This document shows positions 44,471 to 55,650 of a stretch of DNA of 64,000 nucleotides, in pieces; the first letter of the stretch is position 1; the number at the start of each line of letters is the position of its first letter. This DNA is from Proteles cristata cristata (Eukaryota; Chordata; Mammalia; Carnivora; Hyaenidae). The translations under genes and the position numbers were made by a program. The notes under the pieces are model-generated. The model worked only from the letters and a program-made list of their open reading frames with translations, was not told where the DNA came from and did no database searches. The stretch is from assembly GCA_017311185.1 (NCBI GenBank), contig JAESUZ010004533.1:930001-994000 (forward strand), read 5' to 3'.

Positions 44471-45740
44471 AATCAGAAAAATTGTTTTAACCCTCTAACC
44501 CTAGAAAGACATTTAAAAGCTATAATTCTGGATAGTGTGGTGAATGGATTGGGGACTGAGTAAGGCTCACAGCAGAGAGATATCACCATGCTCATAGAGA
44601 CTAACTCTGTTCTTTGGGAAAATGGCTATTTATTATGACATTGTCTAGACGTGATCCAGTGGACCCAGGGTTATCATTGTACAGAACATATGGTTCAGAC
44701 ACTGAGATAGATGCTCCTAATTAAGTGGCAAAAACAGGAACATACACAGGTAATTATGGTGCATTAAGTGAAATGTACTCACTGGAGAGAACTTGGTGAG
44801 TTCTCTTTCTGAAGTTCTTCCCTCATTTACGTCATCATTATCTACTGACATACCCCCATTAGCCAATCATTCAGGCTAGTTCTTTCATCACTTTGAGGCA
44901 TTCATTTACTTTGCATGTGTAGGGATATACTTGAAAGGTACATTAAGTACTTGGTACTCAATGCAACATAAACATTTGGTTAAATAAATAGTGTCAGCTA
45001 ATATCCTTAGAAAAGAAGTAAGAAAATAAGCAAACATTTCCATTGTGTTATTTTTCCTTTCCCAAGGATAATTAAAGAAGACATTTTGCTTTGAGTGTTT
45101 AGCATCAGAAAAAAAATACCTATAAAATACTTGTGAACCTGAAAATATTTGTGAAATCTGTTCACATTTTCATTCACGAAGGATCATCATCGATGCATAA
45201 TGCTTGCCTTTAAGAACTGGCAGTTTGTCTTGAGAACTGAATGTTAAACTGAAATAATTCACTGTGTTACCAATTTGTCTTTCACCACTTTGGGAGTTAG
45301 AAGGCATTTGGATATTGGCTGTAACATAAAATACTTGTATATACAGCGTTGCAGAATAAGGATGAGTCAGGCAGCAGTCGACTCCCAGTGAAGTGAGCTA
45401 TACACAGAAAACCAGTAATTGTTTCCATGAGATTTTGATTGAATAGACTAATTTTCAAAAGGAAAAAAAATCACGCTCTTTTCCAGCATGATTTAGGTGC
45501 TTGGGGATATATCATTTCTGTCCACGGGAAGCACTCCATATGGCCATGGCATCAGACATTTTTAATCTTTGAAATTTAGATCTTTAAGTAGAAAAGCCAA
45601 GGGATGATCATTCTCACACTTTGTCTGCATTTCTTCCAAAAACTCAACCAGATTATGATGAAAAAAAAAAAAAGAACATTAATTAGGAACGAATCAGGCT
45701 GCTGCTGATACATAGTAATCAGAGTAATTTTGATTAAAAG
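44471..45740. other. Repeat-poor stretch with candidate regulatory motifs
   Basis: About 1.3 kb. The part 45000-45740 has no recognised repeat and carries a perfect AP-1 site TGAGTCA (45363-45369), plus TAAT cores (aacattaattaggaacga). The segment 44860-44995 weakly resembles an L2 end. Function is inference only. Confidence 0.45.
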
Positions 45741-45752
45741 TTTTGAATTCAA

Positions 45753-45964
45753 GGGGCGCCTGTGTGGCTCAGTCAGTTAAGCGTCTGACTTTGGCTCAGG
45801 TCATGATCTTGCAGTTTGTGAGTTCAAGCCCTGCATTGGGCAGCTTTCCCAACAGCTCGGAGTCTGGAGCCTGCTTTGGATTCTTTGTCTCCCTCTTTCT
45901 TTCCCCTTACCCCACTCTCCCTCTGTCTCTCCCCCTCTCAAAAAATAAACATTAAAGAAATGTT
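45753..45964 (+). mobile_element. SINEC, plus strand
   Basis: The head ggggcgcctgtgtggctcag and the duplication ttttgaattca (45741-45751 and 45965-45975). Frames on both strands at 45743-46073 are read-through. Confidence 0.94.
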
Positions 45965-45975
45965 TTTTGAATTCA

Positions 45976-46837
45976 CAACAGAAATGTGTATTCATATTGA
46001 AATTTATTCTAAAAATAAAGTTATTCACAGTGAACTCTCAAGGACAAATTTTGGAATTGTAACATTGATCTAAGATACTACCTAATGTTGACTTAATAAT
46101 TATATTTCTGGGTAAGAAGAAACACTAAGTTACATGTACATTATGTTTTTTACCTTTTTTCACTTTTCTGTACATTCATGCACATGATTTTATTTGACTT
46201 CCTTCTTCTACATCACAATTAACATTTGAGTCTAAGCCTTCATCATATTCACAGCCTACATATTCTGCATGACCTTTGGCCTGGTGCAGCATAGTGATGA
46301 CCTGCTTTCCAAAACCCATGCTTATGATTGTGGTCTCTTTACTTGCCTAAGGACTGACAGGATAATTTTGAAGCATATTGAAGAACACCAGGTTTTGTTT
46401 GCATTTCCTGTTTGGTTGTATTCACAGTTTTGGGTTTTTTTTTTTTTTATAACAGAAGTATGTATTGCTGGATATTAAACAGTTTCTCTTGAATATCTGC
46501 AGAAGCTTTAAACAGTTACAGAGTTTTAGTCTCTAATGAAATTCTATGGGTATCTAGAACTTGTCTTCATTTTTTAAGTCTTATGGTATATTCCAAGATA
46601 TTAGACAATTTCTGTTGTCTTTAATTACCCTTCTTCATGTGTATTAACTGATTTTTCCTTTGAATAACTATTCATATACATACATACATATATATATCTA
46701 CATAGATACATGGTGCTATTTACCTGTGTATATCTTTTTTTCTTAGAAATTAGAAAGCACTTGATTTTGGACTTAAAAGATAACATGAGAGTACATCTAC
46801 TCTCCTACAGTGATGCATTGCTCAAACAATGTTAATA
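45976..46837. other. No recognised feature
   Basis: About 0.9 kb. Includes a T14 run (46436-46449) and a TACA/TATA tract (46677-46712). No gene. Confidence 0.5.
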
Positions 46838-47060
46838 GTAATGACAACTGCCGTTTATTGAGTTTATATGCTGGATACCTTAGCTCTCTATCAACAGTAA
46901 CTCATTTAACCCTCACACAGACTTAGTGTCACCCCCATTTTACAGATGAGGCACAGGGAATAAAATAAGTTTCCCAACATCACATGGCTCCTGAGGGAAC
47001 CAAAACATGCTTTTGAATCTAGCACCTGCATTCTTGACCACTAACAATACTGCCTCTTAA
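46838..47060 (-). mobile_element. MIR, antisense
   Basis: ccgtttattgagtttatatg, then actcatttaaccctcacaca, cccattttacagatgaggca, cagggaataaaataagtttc and attcttgaccactaacaata follow the full antisense MIR. Confidence 0.87.
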
Positions 47061-47371
47061 AGAAAAGGTAGTTCCTTCAACTCTCTCTCTGTCTTGTTTG
47101 GTATAACACTGATGTGCTTGAAGGGTTATCATGACTTCATCTTTTTGTTGACATTTTAAATCACAACTGGAAATAAAAATTTAAATTAAAGTTCAAGCAT
47201 GTATGGGGATACCAATGAAAACAGCTTCACTGTGGTGACATATGGATGAGTATCAAACACCTTTAACACAAAGCCAAGGTGTGTAAGTTTTTCTTGACAC
47301 CAATTGTAGAACATATACTGATTTACAAAATGTTAATATGTGGGAAATGTGCATGTTAGATGTAACAAAGC

Positions 47372-47440
47372 GCTGTAATAATAATTAAGAGCCACTGTTT
47401 ATTCAGTGCTTTCTATGCATGGCAGATAATGCTACTGCCT
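47372..47440 (-). mobile_element. MIR tail fragment, antisense
   Basis: taataataattaagagccac, tgtttattcagtgctttcta and tgcatggcagataatgct. Only the tail part is recognisable. Confidence 0.55.
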
Positions 47441-47814
47441 ACCCAGTACCCACTCATCTGGTCCATTTTAATATAATCCATTTTACCTTTGAGGTAACAA
47501 TGTGCTCACAACTTCCACTAGAAGGGTCATGTGACAGTTCTGGCCAATGAAGTATAGCTAGGAGTCAGGAAGTTAAGGTTTGGGGAAGATTTTTTTTCTC
47601 CATATAAAAAGGAGCAATTTTGCCACAGTAGACATATATTCTGCATCCTAGAACATGTCTTGGATTCTTTTACCTTTGTGCCTCAGTTTATGCTGATGTT
47701 TATTTCACCTCCCCAAACTCACCTACCTTCCAGCCTCTGCTACAGTATCTCAGGTCATAGTAGAAGCTGCCCTGGTGAACAAGTGACCAGGGGCCCAGGG
47801 GTGTGTTTTTCCAA
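47441..47814. mobile_element. Possible ancient repeat, family not assigned
   Basis: actagaagggtcatgtgaca, gttctggccaatgaagtata and later cttccagcctctgctacagt have the look of an old mammalian repeat that contains a ggccaatgaa motif. I cannot name it. Confidence 0.35.
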
Positions 47815-47940
47815 ATCAATTAATCTTGCTAAGCTTTAGCAAAATGGAGATTAAAACTATTTGTCAGGGATATGAGACTTACATGGAATAATGTATGAAA
47901 ACTTCCTTATATGGTACCTGGCACAAAATAGCAGCTTTTC
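47815..47940 (+). mobile_element. MIR core and tail, sense
   Basis: tttagcaaaatggagattaa, then aaacttccttatatggtacc and tggcacaaaatagcag follow the sense MIR. Confidence 0.6.
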
Positions 47941-47944
47941 AAAG

Positions 47945-48125
47945 AAGCTTTCCTATGTACTCCGCTCTTTCCATGTACTCTTTCTCCACGGAGGGCTACT
48001 CTGCACCATGCTTATTCCTTGTCTCTTATTATTTTGATTAATAGTATCTGTGTTTTCTTTACCAAATAAAGTATGATTCTTGAAGGTACAGGCCCTTCTT
48101 GCTCATAGTATTTATTGAACTAAAA
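47945..48125 (+). mobile_element. Possible L2 3' end, sense
   Basis: tgattcttgaaggtacaggc, ccttcttgctcatagtattt and attgaac could be an L2 terminus. Weak. Confidence 0.35.
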
Positions 48126-48551
48126 ATATCTGTTGTGAGGCTTCTGGTTTCCAGTTCCATATAGAAGGTGATTGGAAGCCAGAATTCTGTCCTAACAGTA
48201 AGTAAAAAGATGAACAGACAGAAAAATCAATAGTGTTTCGATAATCCATAAGAGAGAGGGGGTCATCAGATAAGCTGGGGCCCCAATTGAAGAAACAGGC
48301 AAAGGGAAAGCAAAATAACTTTTATTTTTCTTATTCTTAATTTATCTAAGTGATAAAGTTTGTTCAAAATAATAATAGTGACAATATGTGTATATGTATA
48401 CATATACACATAAGCACACATATAGAGAGAGCATATATACATAGAACAAGTGTGCACACAAGCCAACTTGAATTTACTTCACAGATTTGTAGATCTATCA
48501 TCATTTGTTTGGGGTTCAGAATAGTAGATGGTCAGTTTAAAATGTTCATTT
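48126..48551. other. No recognised feature
   Basis: About 0.4 kb. Includes an AT/CA-rich patch at 48385-48440. Overlapping frames on both strands come from that patch. Confidence 0.5.
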
Positions 48552-48759
48552 TAATTTTTTTTTAATGTTTATTATTCATGAGAAAGAGACACAGAGTGCA
48601 AACAGGGTAGGGGCAAAGAGAGAGAGGGAGACCAAGAAGCAGGCTCCGGGCTCTGAGCTGTCAGCCCAGAGCCTGATGCGGAGCTCAAACTCACGAACTG
48701 TGAGATCATGATCTGAGCCAAAGTCAGAAGCTTAAATGACTGAGCCACCCAGGTGCCCC
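48552..48759 (-). mobile_element. SINEC, minus strand
   Basis: tttttttttaatgtttatta, gaagcaggctccgggctctg and the inverted head gagccacccaggtgcccc. I could not find a convincing flanking duplication. Confidence 0.92.
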
Positions 48760-49349
48760 TTGAAAGGTTTTATTGAATAGTCACAGATCATTGCTCTACG
48801 GACAAAGAGAACAAGTAAACAGATCTAAGCTAGAGAAACTCTGATAAAGTATTTCCATTGCTAACAGAGCACTGTAAAAGTGATTCAGAATTAACTATAA
48901 ATTGATGTTGACTATATAGTCCTTCTACAGTGACAAGGGTAATACGGAATAAAGCAGCTGATATGACACTTTCTGGTGTATTTACATCAATTTTCTTTTA
49001 AAATTGCTAATAATAATAATATTACGATGTATTGATCCACACCAGAGAATGAAAAACCTTCTTGGTTAGAAGTAATTAAACTTTATGATGACACATTCAG
49101 CAGCGGTATATTCTAATTATTATGAATTTGACATGAGAAGAAGGGAACTGAAATATAATTTGGGGCCTTTCTTTTCCTTATGAGCTTTTCCCACCTGTAT
49201 ACACCTGACGTAAGGATGGTGAGCACAGGAAAGAGGGAGAAAGAAAAAAGAGAAGGGTAAAGCTGCATGGGAAGTTGTTCCAGAGCAAGTTACCAGTTTC
49301 AAAAGATGACAGGGATGGTATAAGCAGAGTGAATAGTTAGGATTAGGAA
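48760..49349. other. No recognised feature
   Basis: About 0.6 kb of AT-rich anonymous sequence. Confidence 0.5.
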
Positions 49350-49549
49350 GGGCACCTGGGTGGCTTAGTCGGTTAAGCATCTGACTCTTGATTTCAGCTC
49401 GGGTCGGATGGTAAGATCATCGAGTCCCATGGTGGGCTGTGCGCTGACAGCATGGAGCCTGCTTGGGAATCTCTGTCTCCCTCTGTCCCTGCCCTGCTCA
49501 TTCTCTTTCACTCTCAAAACAAACAAACAAATGTAAAAAATTAAAGAAA
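49350..49549 (+). mobile_element. SINEC, plus strand, second subfamily type
   Basis: The head gggcacctgggtggcttagt is followed by gactcttgatttcagctcgg and tggagcctgcttgggaatct. The end is an (ACAA)n-like tail. No clear duplication. The minus frames at 49120-49589 are partly SINE-derived. Confidence 0.9.
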
Positions 49550-50854
49550 AGATGAAAAGAGGGGAGTAGACACATTGGAGAGAATTCAATTCAGAGAGTT
49601 TTACTATTGATTTCCTTTAGGCTCAAAAACTACAGAAAATATATGTTTGCACATTTTAATACCTATCTTCATATGTCCACAGTGAAAGACACAGACAAAC
49701 AGATAGACACGTAATATAAATATACAACTGCATACTTAATATGCATATATACACAACAGTTCATTTCTTCTCAGATATCAGTTTATCCCATTGATGTGAT
49801 TCTAGAAAATGGACTAACTTGCTTTAATCCCAGTTTGACATAGTATTTTCTTCCTGGTTTTCCTGGTTCTCCCAAAATTCTCACAAAACACTCTTCCCCC
49901 TGTGGCAGATGGAATCCAATGCCAATACTGAATATTTTTACCTCTCCTCCTCACCGTCTTGTACACTAGAATATCAGCCATTAATTGCACAAAAGGCTAT
50001 CTTAAGTTCTGATCACTTTCACTGATATGTAATGAAATTCTTTAAAATTTTTTTTTTCTATCTCAGTTGTACTTTTCCGATGAGTACTTAGGCTCTAAGT
50101 GAGGCAATTGGAAAGATTTCATATCCCACATTTCTTCAACTGCTCTATTATAGCCTGTGTGCTCTGGTTATGTGTTAATAGTTTTCTGACATCTGAAATC
50201 ACAGCCCCATTTGAGCCACATGGAGTGCTTTTATCTCAAAGGGATTCAGCCTTAAATACAGATGGGCTTGTCGGCATGGTTTAGATGACATTTTTATAAC
50301 CTGTAATGTTCTTCAGCAAGATGTGGTTAATGATCCTTCACATCATCCAACCAGAGAGCTCTGGGTTCCTGGCGGAAGGTCGCATTCATATCACAGCTTC
50401 TGAGCCTGCTCAATGCAAAGTTATTACTGGAGGAACTGGCTAATGAAAATCTAGGTATTGCTTCCTTATTAATTTTACCATGATTGGTGTTAATATTATT
50501 GTCTCCTGTTTGTGCCCTTGTCATGTTACTTATTTTAGCCTAGTTTTACCTTTTGCTATTGGAACACCATCTTTGCTTGGCTTGGAGGGAAAGGAATGCC
50601 CCCGCTGGTGCTTCCTCTTGCTTGGCTGTAACTCCAAAATGAGCTAGTCCTTCTGGAGAATAATGACTTGAGGAAGGTTTATGGACCCCCTATGAAGGTA
50701 ATGAGGCATTCAGAAAACTATCGTGGGAGGTACATTGAAGCCAAGAGATAAGCCTGTGGAATACCTGTGATACATTGTCTCTAAGTTCTTTCTATTTCCA
50801 CTCTTTTCAGATTACTCTTCTCTGGGCCTTTGGACCCTATGCTGCTAGAAATAA
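49550..50854. other. Repeat-poor stretch
   Basis: About 1.3 kb without a recognised repeat. The part 50290-50540 contains ttcctggcggaaggtcgcat and several TAAT cores and reads like non-repetitive DNA. No gene recognised; the frames at 50099-50284 and 50327-50524 have no known domain. Confidence 0.5.
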
Positions 50855-51560
50855 CTTCAATAAATGGCTATTAAGCATCTGCTTGTGTGAAGGACTATGC
50901 CATGTGATGAGGGGAATATATCCTTACTTCATACAGTTCATAATGTGTGAGACATAGAGGTACTACATGGTCAGTAGATGCACTTCCATGCATGATAAAA
51001 TAGATGTGATAAACAGATGCAAGCAAAGTGCTAAAATGGCACATGTACAAGAACTTGAAAGATAATGAGGAATTTGCTAGTAGAAGAAAAGACAGATGTG
51101 GATTTCAGGCTGTTTAAAGAGCTTGAGCAAGTTTGAGAGAGTGGCTGTTCTGCCTGGGGAATCTAGCACGTAGTCCAAATGGACAGTGTGGCTAAAGTAG
51201 ATTGTGCAGTGAGATTCAATGACAAGTGAGGTGGAAAGGGCAGTGAGGTCAGCCTAGAGTACAAAGGTGGGCATGGGGGTACTTATGATGTCAGGTAAAC
51301 AAAACTGCCCTTATCCTATTGTTAGTAGGGAGGCATCAGGAGTTTTGAGTAGCATGATTTGACTAGTTTCAGAGCCATCATTCTGGTTGATGGCGAATGG
51401 AGATACCACTGTGACCAAGTAGAAGGCTCATGTGCTAGGTCAGGTTTCAAGGGCTATAGTCAAGGTATTAGAAAGAAGAGAATTTATGGGAGAATTTTTA
51501 GAAGTTGAAGATCATACTTCATGAAGAAATTGAGATAAATATTCAGAGAAAGAAAGAAAA
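50855..51560 (-). mobile_element. L2 relic, antisense
   Basis: aatggctattaagcatctgc, gaaggactatgccatgtgat, then gttctgcctggggaatctag, gggaggcatcaggagttttg, agccatcattctggttgatg and agtcaaggtattagaaagaa follow the antisense L2 from the 3' end inward. Confidence 0.6.
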
Positions 51561-51821
51561 TAATTCCAGAGTATCTAGACTGGAACATTGTGAACATTCT
51601 GTAGTGCCACCTAAAATACAGCAGAGAAGCAGAGCTATGAAGCAGGTAAATGCCATCTTAAGCTTATGCTAATGATCAGTACTTGACAATTGTTCTTTGG
51701 TCCTGCTGGCACTATTTATGGCTTTCCATAAATAATTTTTTATTTTTTTTTTTTGTAGTCATTTTGTAGTGCCTTCTTGCCCACCCAGGCTGCCCTTTTA
51801 GTACTCTGAACTACTTTTCTC
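51561..51821. other. No recognised feature except a T-run
   Basis: A short stretch with a T-rich tract (51737-51755). Confidence 0.5.
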
Positions 51822-51836
51822 AAGAAACTGACTGTT

Positions 51837-52058
51837 GGGGTACCTTGGTGGCTCAGTCAGTTAAGTGTAGGACTTTGGCTCAGGTAATGGTCTTGCAGTT
51901 TGTGAGTTCGAGCCCCGCATCGGGCTCTGTGCTGACAGCTAAGAGCCTAGAGTCTGCTTTCGATTCCGTGTCTCTCTCTCTCTCTGCCCTCCTCTACTCA
52001 TGGTCTGTCTCTCTTTCTCTTTCTCTCTCTCAGAAGTAAAGAAATATTTAAAAAATAA
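51837..52058 (+). mobile_element. SINEC, plus strand
   Basis: The duplication aagaaactgactgtt (51822-51836) recurs at 52059-52073 as aagaaatggactgtt. The B box gagttcgagccccgcatcgg is intact. The plus frame at 51845-52039 is read-through. Confidence 0.94.
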
Positions 52059-52126
52059 AAGAAATGGACTGTTCATATGTGTCACATCACCCGAATCCTA
52101 CACTGAGCTAATTAAAGATAAATTAT

Positions 52127-52304
52127 CCAAGGGTACCTGGGTGACTCAGTCTGTTAAGTGTCCCACTCTTGATTTCAGCTCAGGTCATGATCTCACAGTT
52201 GTGGGACTGAGCCCCACTTTGGGCTCTGCAATGAACGTGAACCCTGCTTGGGGTTCTCTCTCCCCCTCTCTCTCTCTGCCTCTCTCAAAATAAATACATA
52301 TTTT
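52127..52304 (+). mobile_element. SINEC, plus strand, second subfamily type
   Basis: The head gggtacctgggtgactcagt (from 52131) and tgaaccctgcttggggttct. The duplication taaagataaattat is at 52113-52126 and, with one inserted A, at 52305-52319. Confidence 0.92.
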
Positions 52305-52320
52305 TAAAGATAAAATTATA

Positions 52321-52540
52321 GGGGGACCTGGGTGGCTTAGTCGGTTAAGAGTCCGACTTTCTCTTAAGTCATGATCTTGCGGTTCTTGGGTTTGGGCCCG
52401 GCGTCGGGCTCTGTGCTGACTGCCAGCTCAGAGCCTGGAGCCTGTTTCAGTCTGTGACTCCCTCTCTCTCTGACCCTCCCCTGCTCACGCTGTCTCTCTT
52501 TCTCCTAGAAATAAATAAAACATTAAAAAAAATTTTTTTA
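52321..52540 (+). mobile_element. SINEC, young TGCC-insertion subgroup
   Basis: The head gggggacctgggtggcttag and gtgctgactgccagctcaga with the extra four bases. A perfect 15-bp duplication aaagataaaattata is at 52306-52320 and 52541-52555. It inserted at the right duplication of the previous SINE, leaving three copies of the same target. Confidence 0.96.
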
Positions 52541-52555
52541 AAAGATAAAATTATA

Positions 52556-53504
52556 TGTGCTGATTAACAAATTAGTGGTAAACCTCTCAGAGAAATCCTA
52601 CTGCATTTTAAATGTACCCTTCTGCTTAATCCAAACAATTATGCTAGTAGTGGGAATTTTCTACCTTGTGCTAGCGCAGTAGGAAGATAACTGGAAGAGT
52701 CTGGGTCATATAAAGTGCATCTCTTTTGTTTATGAATGGAGTTGGCTCTTTATAGAGACATAACTGAGGAAAAGGAAAGTATTATTAAGATCAAACAATG
52801 ATATTTAGGCAATCCAGGGTTACAAAGCAAAGAAATATATTTCAGCACCCGATAACAGTTTATTTTCAAAATTGTAAATGTATAATTTTTTAAAATGTAC
52901 AATATTAAACATATTCATCTTACAGAGAAGTATGACATAAAATGCTTTACTTTTTCCAAAATGTACTTCCATCAGGGAAAAGTGTTGATTAAACCAAACA
53001 CGAAGAGATATGAGGAAGCAAGGGCTAATATAACTACTAACAATGACCTATTTTTATAAAGATTTTCCATTTCTTTCACAGGTGCTTCCAGGTAAATTTG
53101 CATCATCAAACTTCAGGGGGAATAATTGTTCATGTTGGATATTTTGTAATAGAAGAATCATGTCCCCTCCTGCTGAAATGCAGCCACCTTAGGGGCAGAT
53201 AGTAATGACCACTTGAAAGAGCATAAACTGCTGTAAACAGATTAAGCATAGAAGTGACATGGATTATGAGAGACTTTAGGGGACTTTGAGGCAGCTAGAA
53301 CATAATTACCCAAATTAAATTTGGCCTAAACAACAGGCTAATGCTTTTTTTCTTGCCACACATTTCAGGGAGACATTAACGTTCTATGTTGTAATTTTCT
53401 ATACAAGGAAAAACAGCCATTTTTGAGCAAAGCAACAATTTCTAAGCCATTATTGTATTTGCTTTTTGGTTATTTGATATATGGAAATGTCCAGTTTTTG
53501 TTTG
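52556..53504. other. No recognised feature
   Basis: About 0.95 kb of AT-rich anonymous sequence. Confidence 0.5.
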
Positions 53505-53650
53505 TTTATTTTTGTTTAAAATCATGATAAAATATACGTAACAAAATTTATCATTGTTTAATCGTTTATAAGTGAACGGTGACATTAAGTACTTTTACAT
53601 AGTTGTGTGACCATCACCACCGTCCATTTCCAGAAAGAGCCCTTTCTTTC
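53505..53650 (-). mobile_element. Old L1 3' UTR fragment, antisense
   Basis: gataaaatatacgtaacaaa, atttatcattgtttaatcgt, gacattaagtacttttacat, then tgtgaccatcaccaccgtcc and atttccagaa match the antisense L1M 3' UTR. Confidence 0.82.
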
Positions 53651-53787
53651 GTTCCATCATCATTTATATTTACACGATCATGTATATTTAAAGAACTGTG
53701 GTTTTCTTTATTTCTTCTTTTGCTTTTTTGGTAATCACAGCCTTTTCCCCACCCTGGATTTTGTAAGTGTTTCAAAAATAAGTTTTC

Positions 53788-53918
53788 TGGGTGCCTGGTG
53801 GCTCAGACTGTTAAGCGCCCAACTCTTGATCTCAGCTCAAGTCTTGATCTGAGGGTCGTGAGTTCAAGCCCCCTGTTGGGCTCTGTGCTGGGAATGAAGC
53901 CTATTTAAAAATAAATAG
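53788..53918 (+). mobile_element. SINEC, plus strand, short form
   Basis: The head gggtgcctggtggctcagac, gagggtcgtgagttcaagcc and ctgtgctgggaatgaagcct lead directly into aaaaataaatag without the CT-rich stretch. A short subfamily or an internally deleted copy. Confidence 0.88.
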
Positions 53919-54635
53919 ATTTTCAATTCAAAATGTGTTTCTCTCAGGAGAAACCTCTTCCGGAGAGAAACATAAATCATACATCCCACTATTCTCGATA
54001 GAACTGACCCCGATTTGAAAAACACAGGAATGCGTGGCTTCTTTAGAATTGTGTTGCTAATGCTTTAATTATGAGCCAGTTATAATTCTGGCAGTTTCTA
54101 TTCAACAGTATTGAGCTGACATCCTTATGCTTCATAGCAGCTTCAGAGAAGGCTTACTTTTAGAGCAAGTTTAATTCTTCCAAACGTCTTTAAAATCCAT
54201 TTATTTCCTAAGCCAGTAAACATCTATCTTTAGATAATCTGTATTATGCCACATAAAGTGAGTGTGGACTAGGGCAGTGAGCCAATTATCATGGTATTCC
54301 TTTGGAAAAGACTTTTGGAGGAAGGATCTAGCATGTAGATGGGAAAATGGAGTACAACTTGATCAGTCTGTCTATTCATTCCATAAAGCACAATAAAATA
54401 CCATCAACAAGAATTTTAGTGTCATGACTCCTGAGTTTTGAATTAAAGTACTTATTTCCTCTGGAATGATGCATTTCTGCATGCACATTGTTTACTAGCC
54501 ATTATAGGTGGCATAAAAATTCCACAAAGCTCATTTATAGATCCCTCAAGAGTCTATGGAATTTAGGTAACTATCTGTGATGTGTAGATATGAAGACGCA
54601 AACTTTCCTTGTTGATAGTATAACAATACATTGTT
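53919..54635. other. Repeat-free stretch with a hairpin
   Basis: About 0.7 kb. It contains the hairpin at 53936-53972 and several TAAT cores (gctttaattatgagccagtt). No gene recognised. Confidence 0.45.
53936..53972. repeat. Inverted repeat: 10-bp perfect arms, 17-nt loop
   Basis: tgtttctctc (53936-53945) and gagagaaaca (53963-53972) are perfect reverse complements. The loop aggagaaacctcttccg itself contains a sequence able to pair with the left arm. Confidence 0.85.
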
Positions 54636-54790
54636 AGACCTGTAGGCTCTTGCTGCACAGAGCATGGTCTGCAGATCAGCAAATTTTTCATCACCTGGGA
54701 GCTTGTTAGAAATGCAGACACTATACTCCAGAACCAGTGATTTAGAATCTGCCTTTTAAAAATAACCCAGGTCATTTGTGTGCACATTAA
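54636..54790. mobile_element. MER5-type (hAT-Charlie) relic
   Basis: gagcatggtctgcagatcag, cacctgggagcttgttagaa, atgcagacactatactccag, agaatctgccttttaaaaat and gtgtgcacattaagt follow the MER5 pattern. A non-autonomous DNA transposon; the sense strand is not assigned. The minus frame at 54563-54787 is incidental. Confidence 0.75.
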
Positions 54791-54819
54791 GTACTGTATG
54801 CAAGGAGGGCAGAGAACAA

Positions 54820-54882
54820 AGTGTGTGTGTAGTGTATGTGCGTGTGTGTGTATTTGTGTGTGTGTGTGTCTGTGTTTGTGTG
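54820..54882. repeat. Imperfect (GT)n
   Basis: Several GT blocks separated by short interruptions (gtgtgtgtgtagtgtatgtg and on). Confidence 0.93.
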
Positions 54883-55079
54883 CATCTTAGAATAATTCTC
54901 GGGGATTTTGCATATTATAAAAATATTAGTGGTTTTTCATAGACAGTTGTTTAAGTGTAAGCTTCCTAAAAGGAAGTTATTTCCATCAGAATTTAAGATA
55001 TGTAAATGTCTTTTACGCAGTAAATCCAGATGAAGAAAAATTTTAAAACAGACTATTATGCAAAGAAATGAGCATGAGA

Positions 55080-55293
55080 TTTTAAGATAAAATAATTGGC
55101 AACGATGTAAGTATCCATCAGTATGAGATTGGTTAAGTAAATTCATACATATATAGACGTAATAAATCCATAGCCAATTAAGTTCTATTAGTGGTCTTTA
55201 TGTATTGATATGTAGAATTTTCCATAATTATTGTTAATTGAAGAAAGGAAAGATTTAAAAACTGCATAGACAGTATGACCTTATTGTTTTTTT
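55080..55293 (+). mobile_element. Old L1 relic, sense, part 1
   Basis: aattggcaacgatgtaagta, tccatcagtatgagattggt, taagtaaattcatacatata and then actgcatagacagtatgacc resemble the L1 tail region. Split by a SINE. Confidence 0.6.
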
Positions 55294-55507
55294 CTTTTTC
55301 TTAAAAAAAATTTTTTTTAATGTTTAGATTTGAGAGACAGAGAGAATGAGAGAGGGACAGAGAGAAAGGGAGACACAGAATGTGAAGCAGGCTCCAGCCT
55401 CTGAGCTGTCAGCACAGAGCCCGATGTGGGGCTTGGACTCACAAATCATGAGATCATGATCTGAGCTGAAGTTGGACGCTCACCTGTCTGAGCCACCCAG
55501 GTGTCCC
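55294..55507 (-). mobile_element. SINEC, minus strand, nested in old L1
   Basis: gtgaagcaggctccagcctc, tgagctgtcagcacagagcc and the inverted head gagccacccaggtgtccc. Flanking ttattgttttttt and tgattgtttttttt are probably the duplication. Confidence 0.93.
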
Positions 55508-55509
55508 AG

Positions 55510-55650
55510 TGATTGTTTTTTTTTTCAATATCTGTAGATATAATGAAAAGTAGTATAGATCAAACAATAAACCATGGTTGTCACTAGCTGGTGATAGGTC
55601 TCTAAATGGACAAATATTTCCTTTTTTATTCTCCTCTTTTTCTTTCTTTT
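55510..55650 (+). mobile_element. Old L1 relic, sense, part 2
   Basis: accatggttgtcactagctg, gtgataggtctctaaatgga and the T/C-rich 3' end continue the relic. Confidence 0.5.

Noticed and set aside
23639..52540. Regularly repeated ~200-bp units resembling a CRISPR or satellite array
   Set aside because: The units are dispersed SINEs on both strands, each with its own target duplication and kilobases of unrelated sequence between them.
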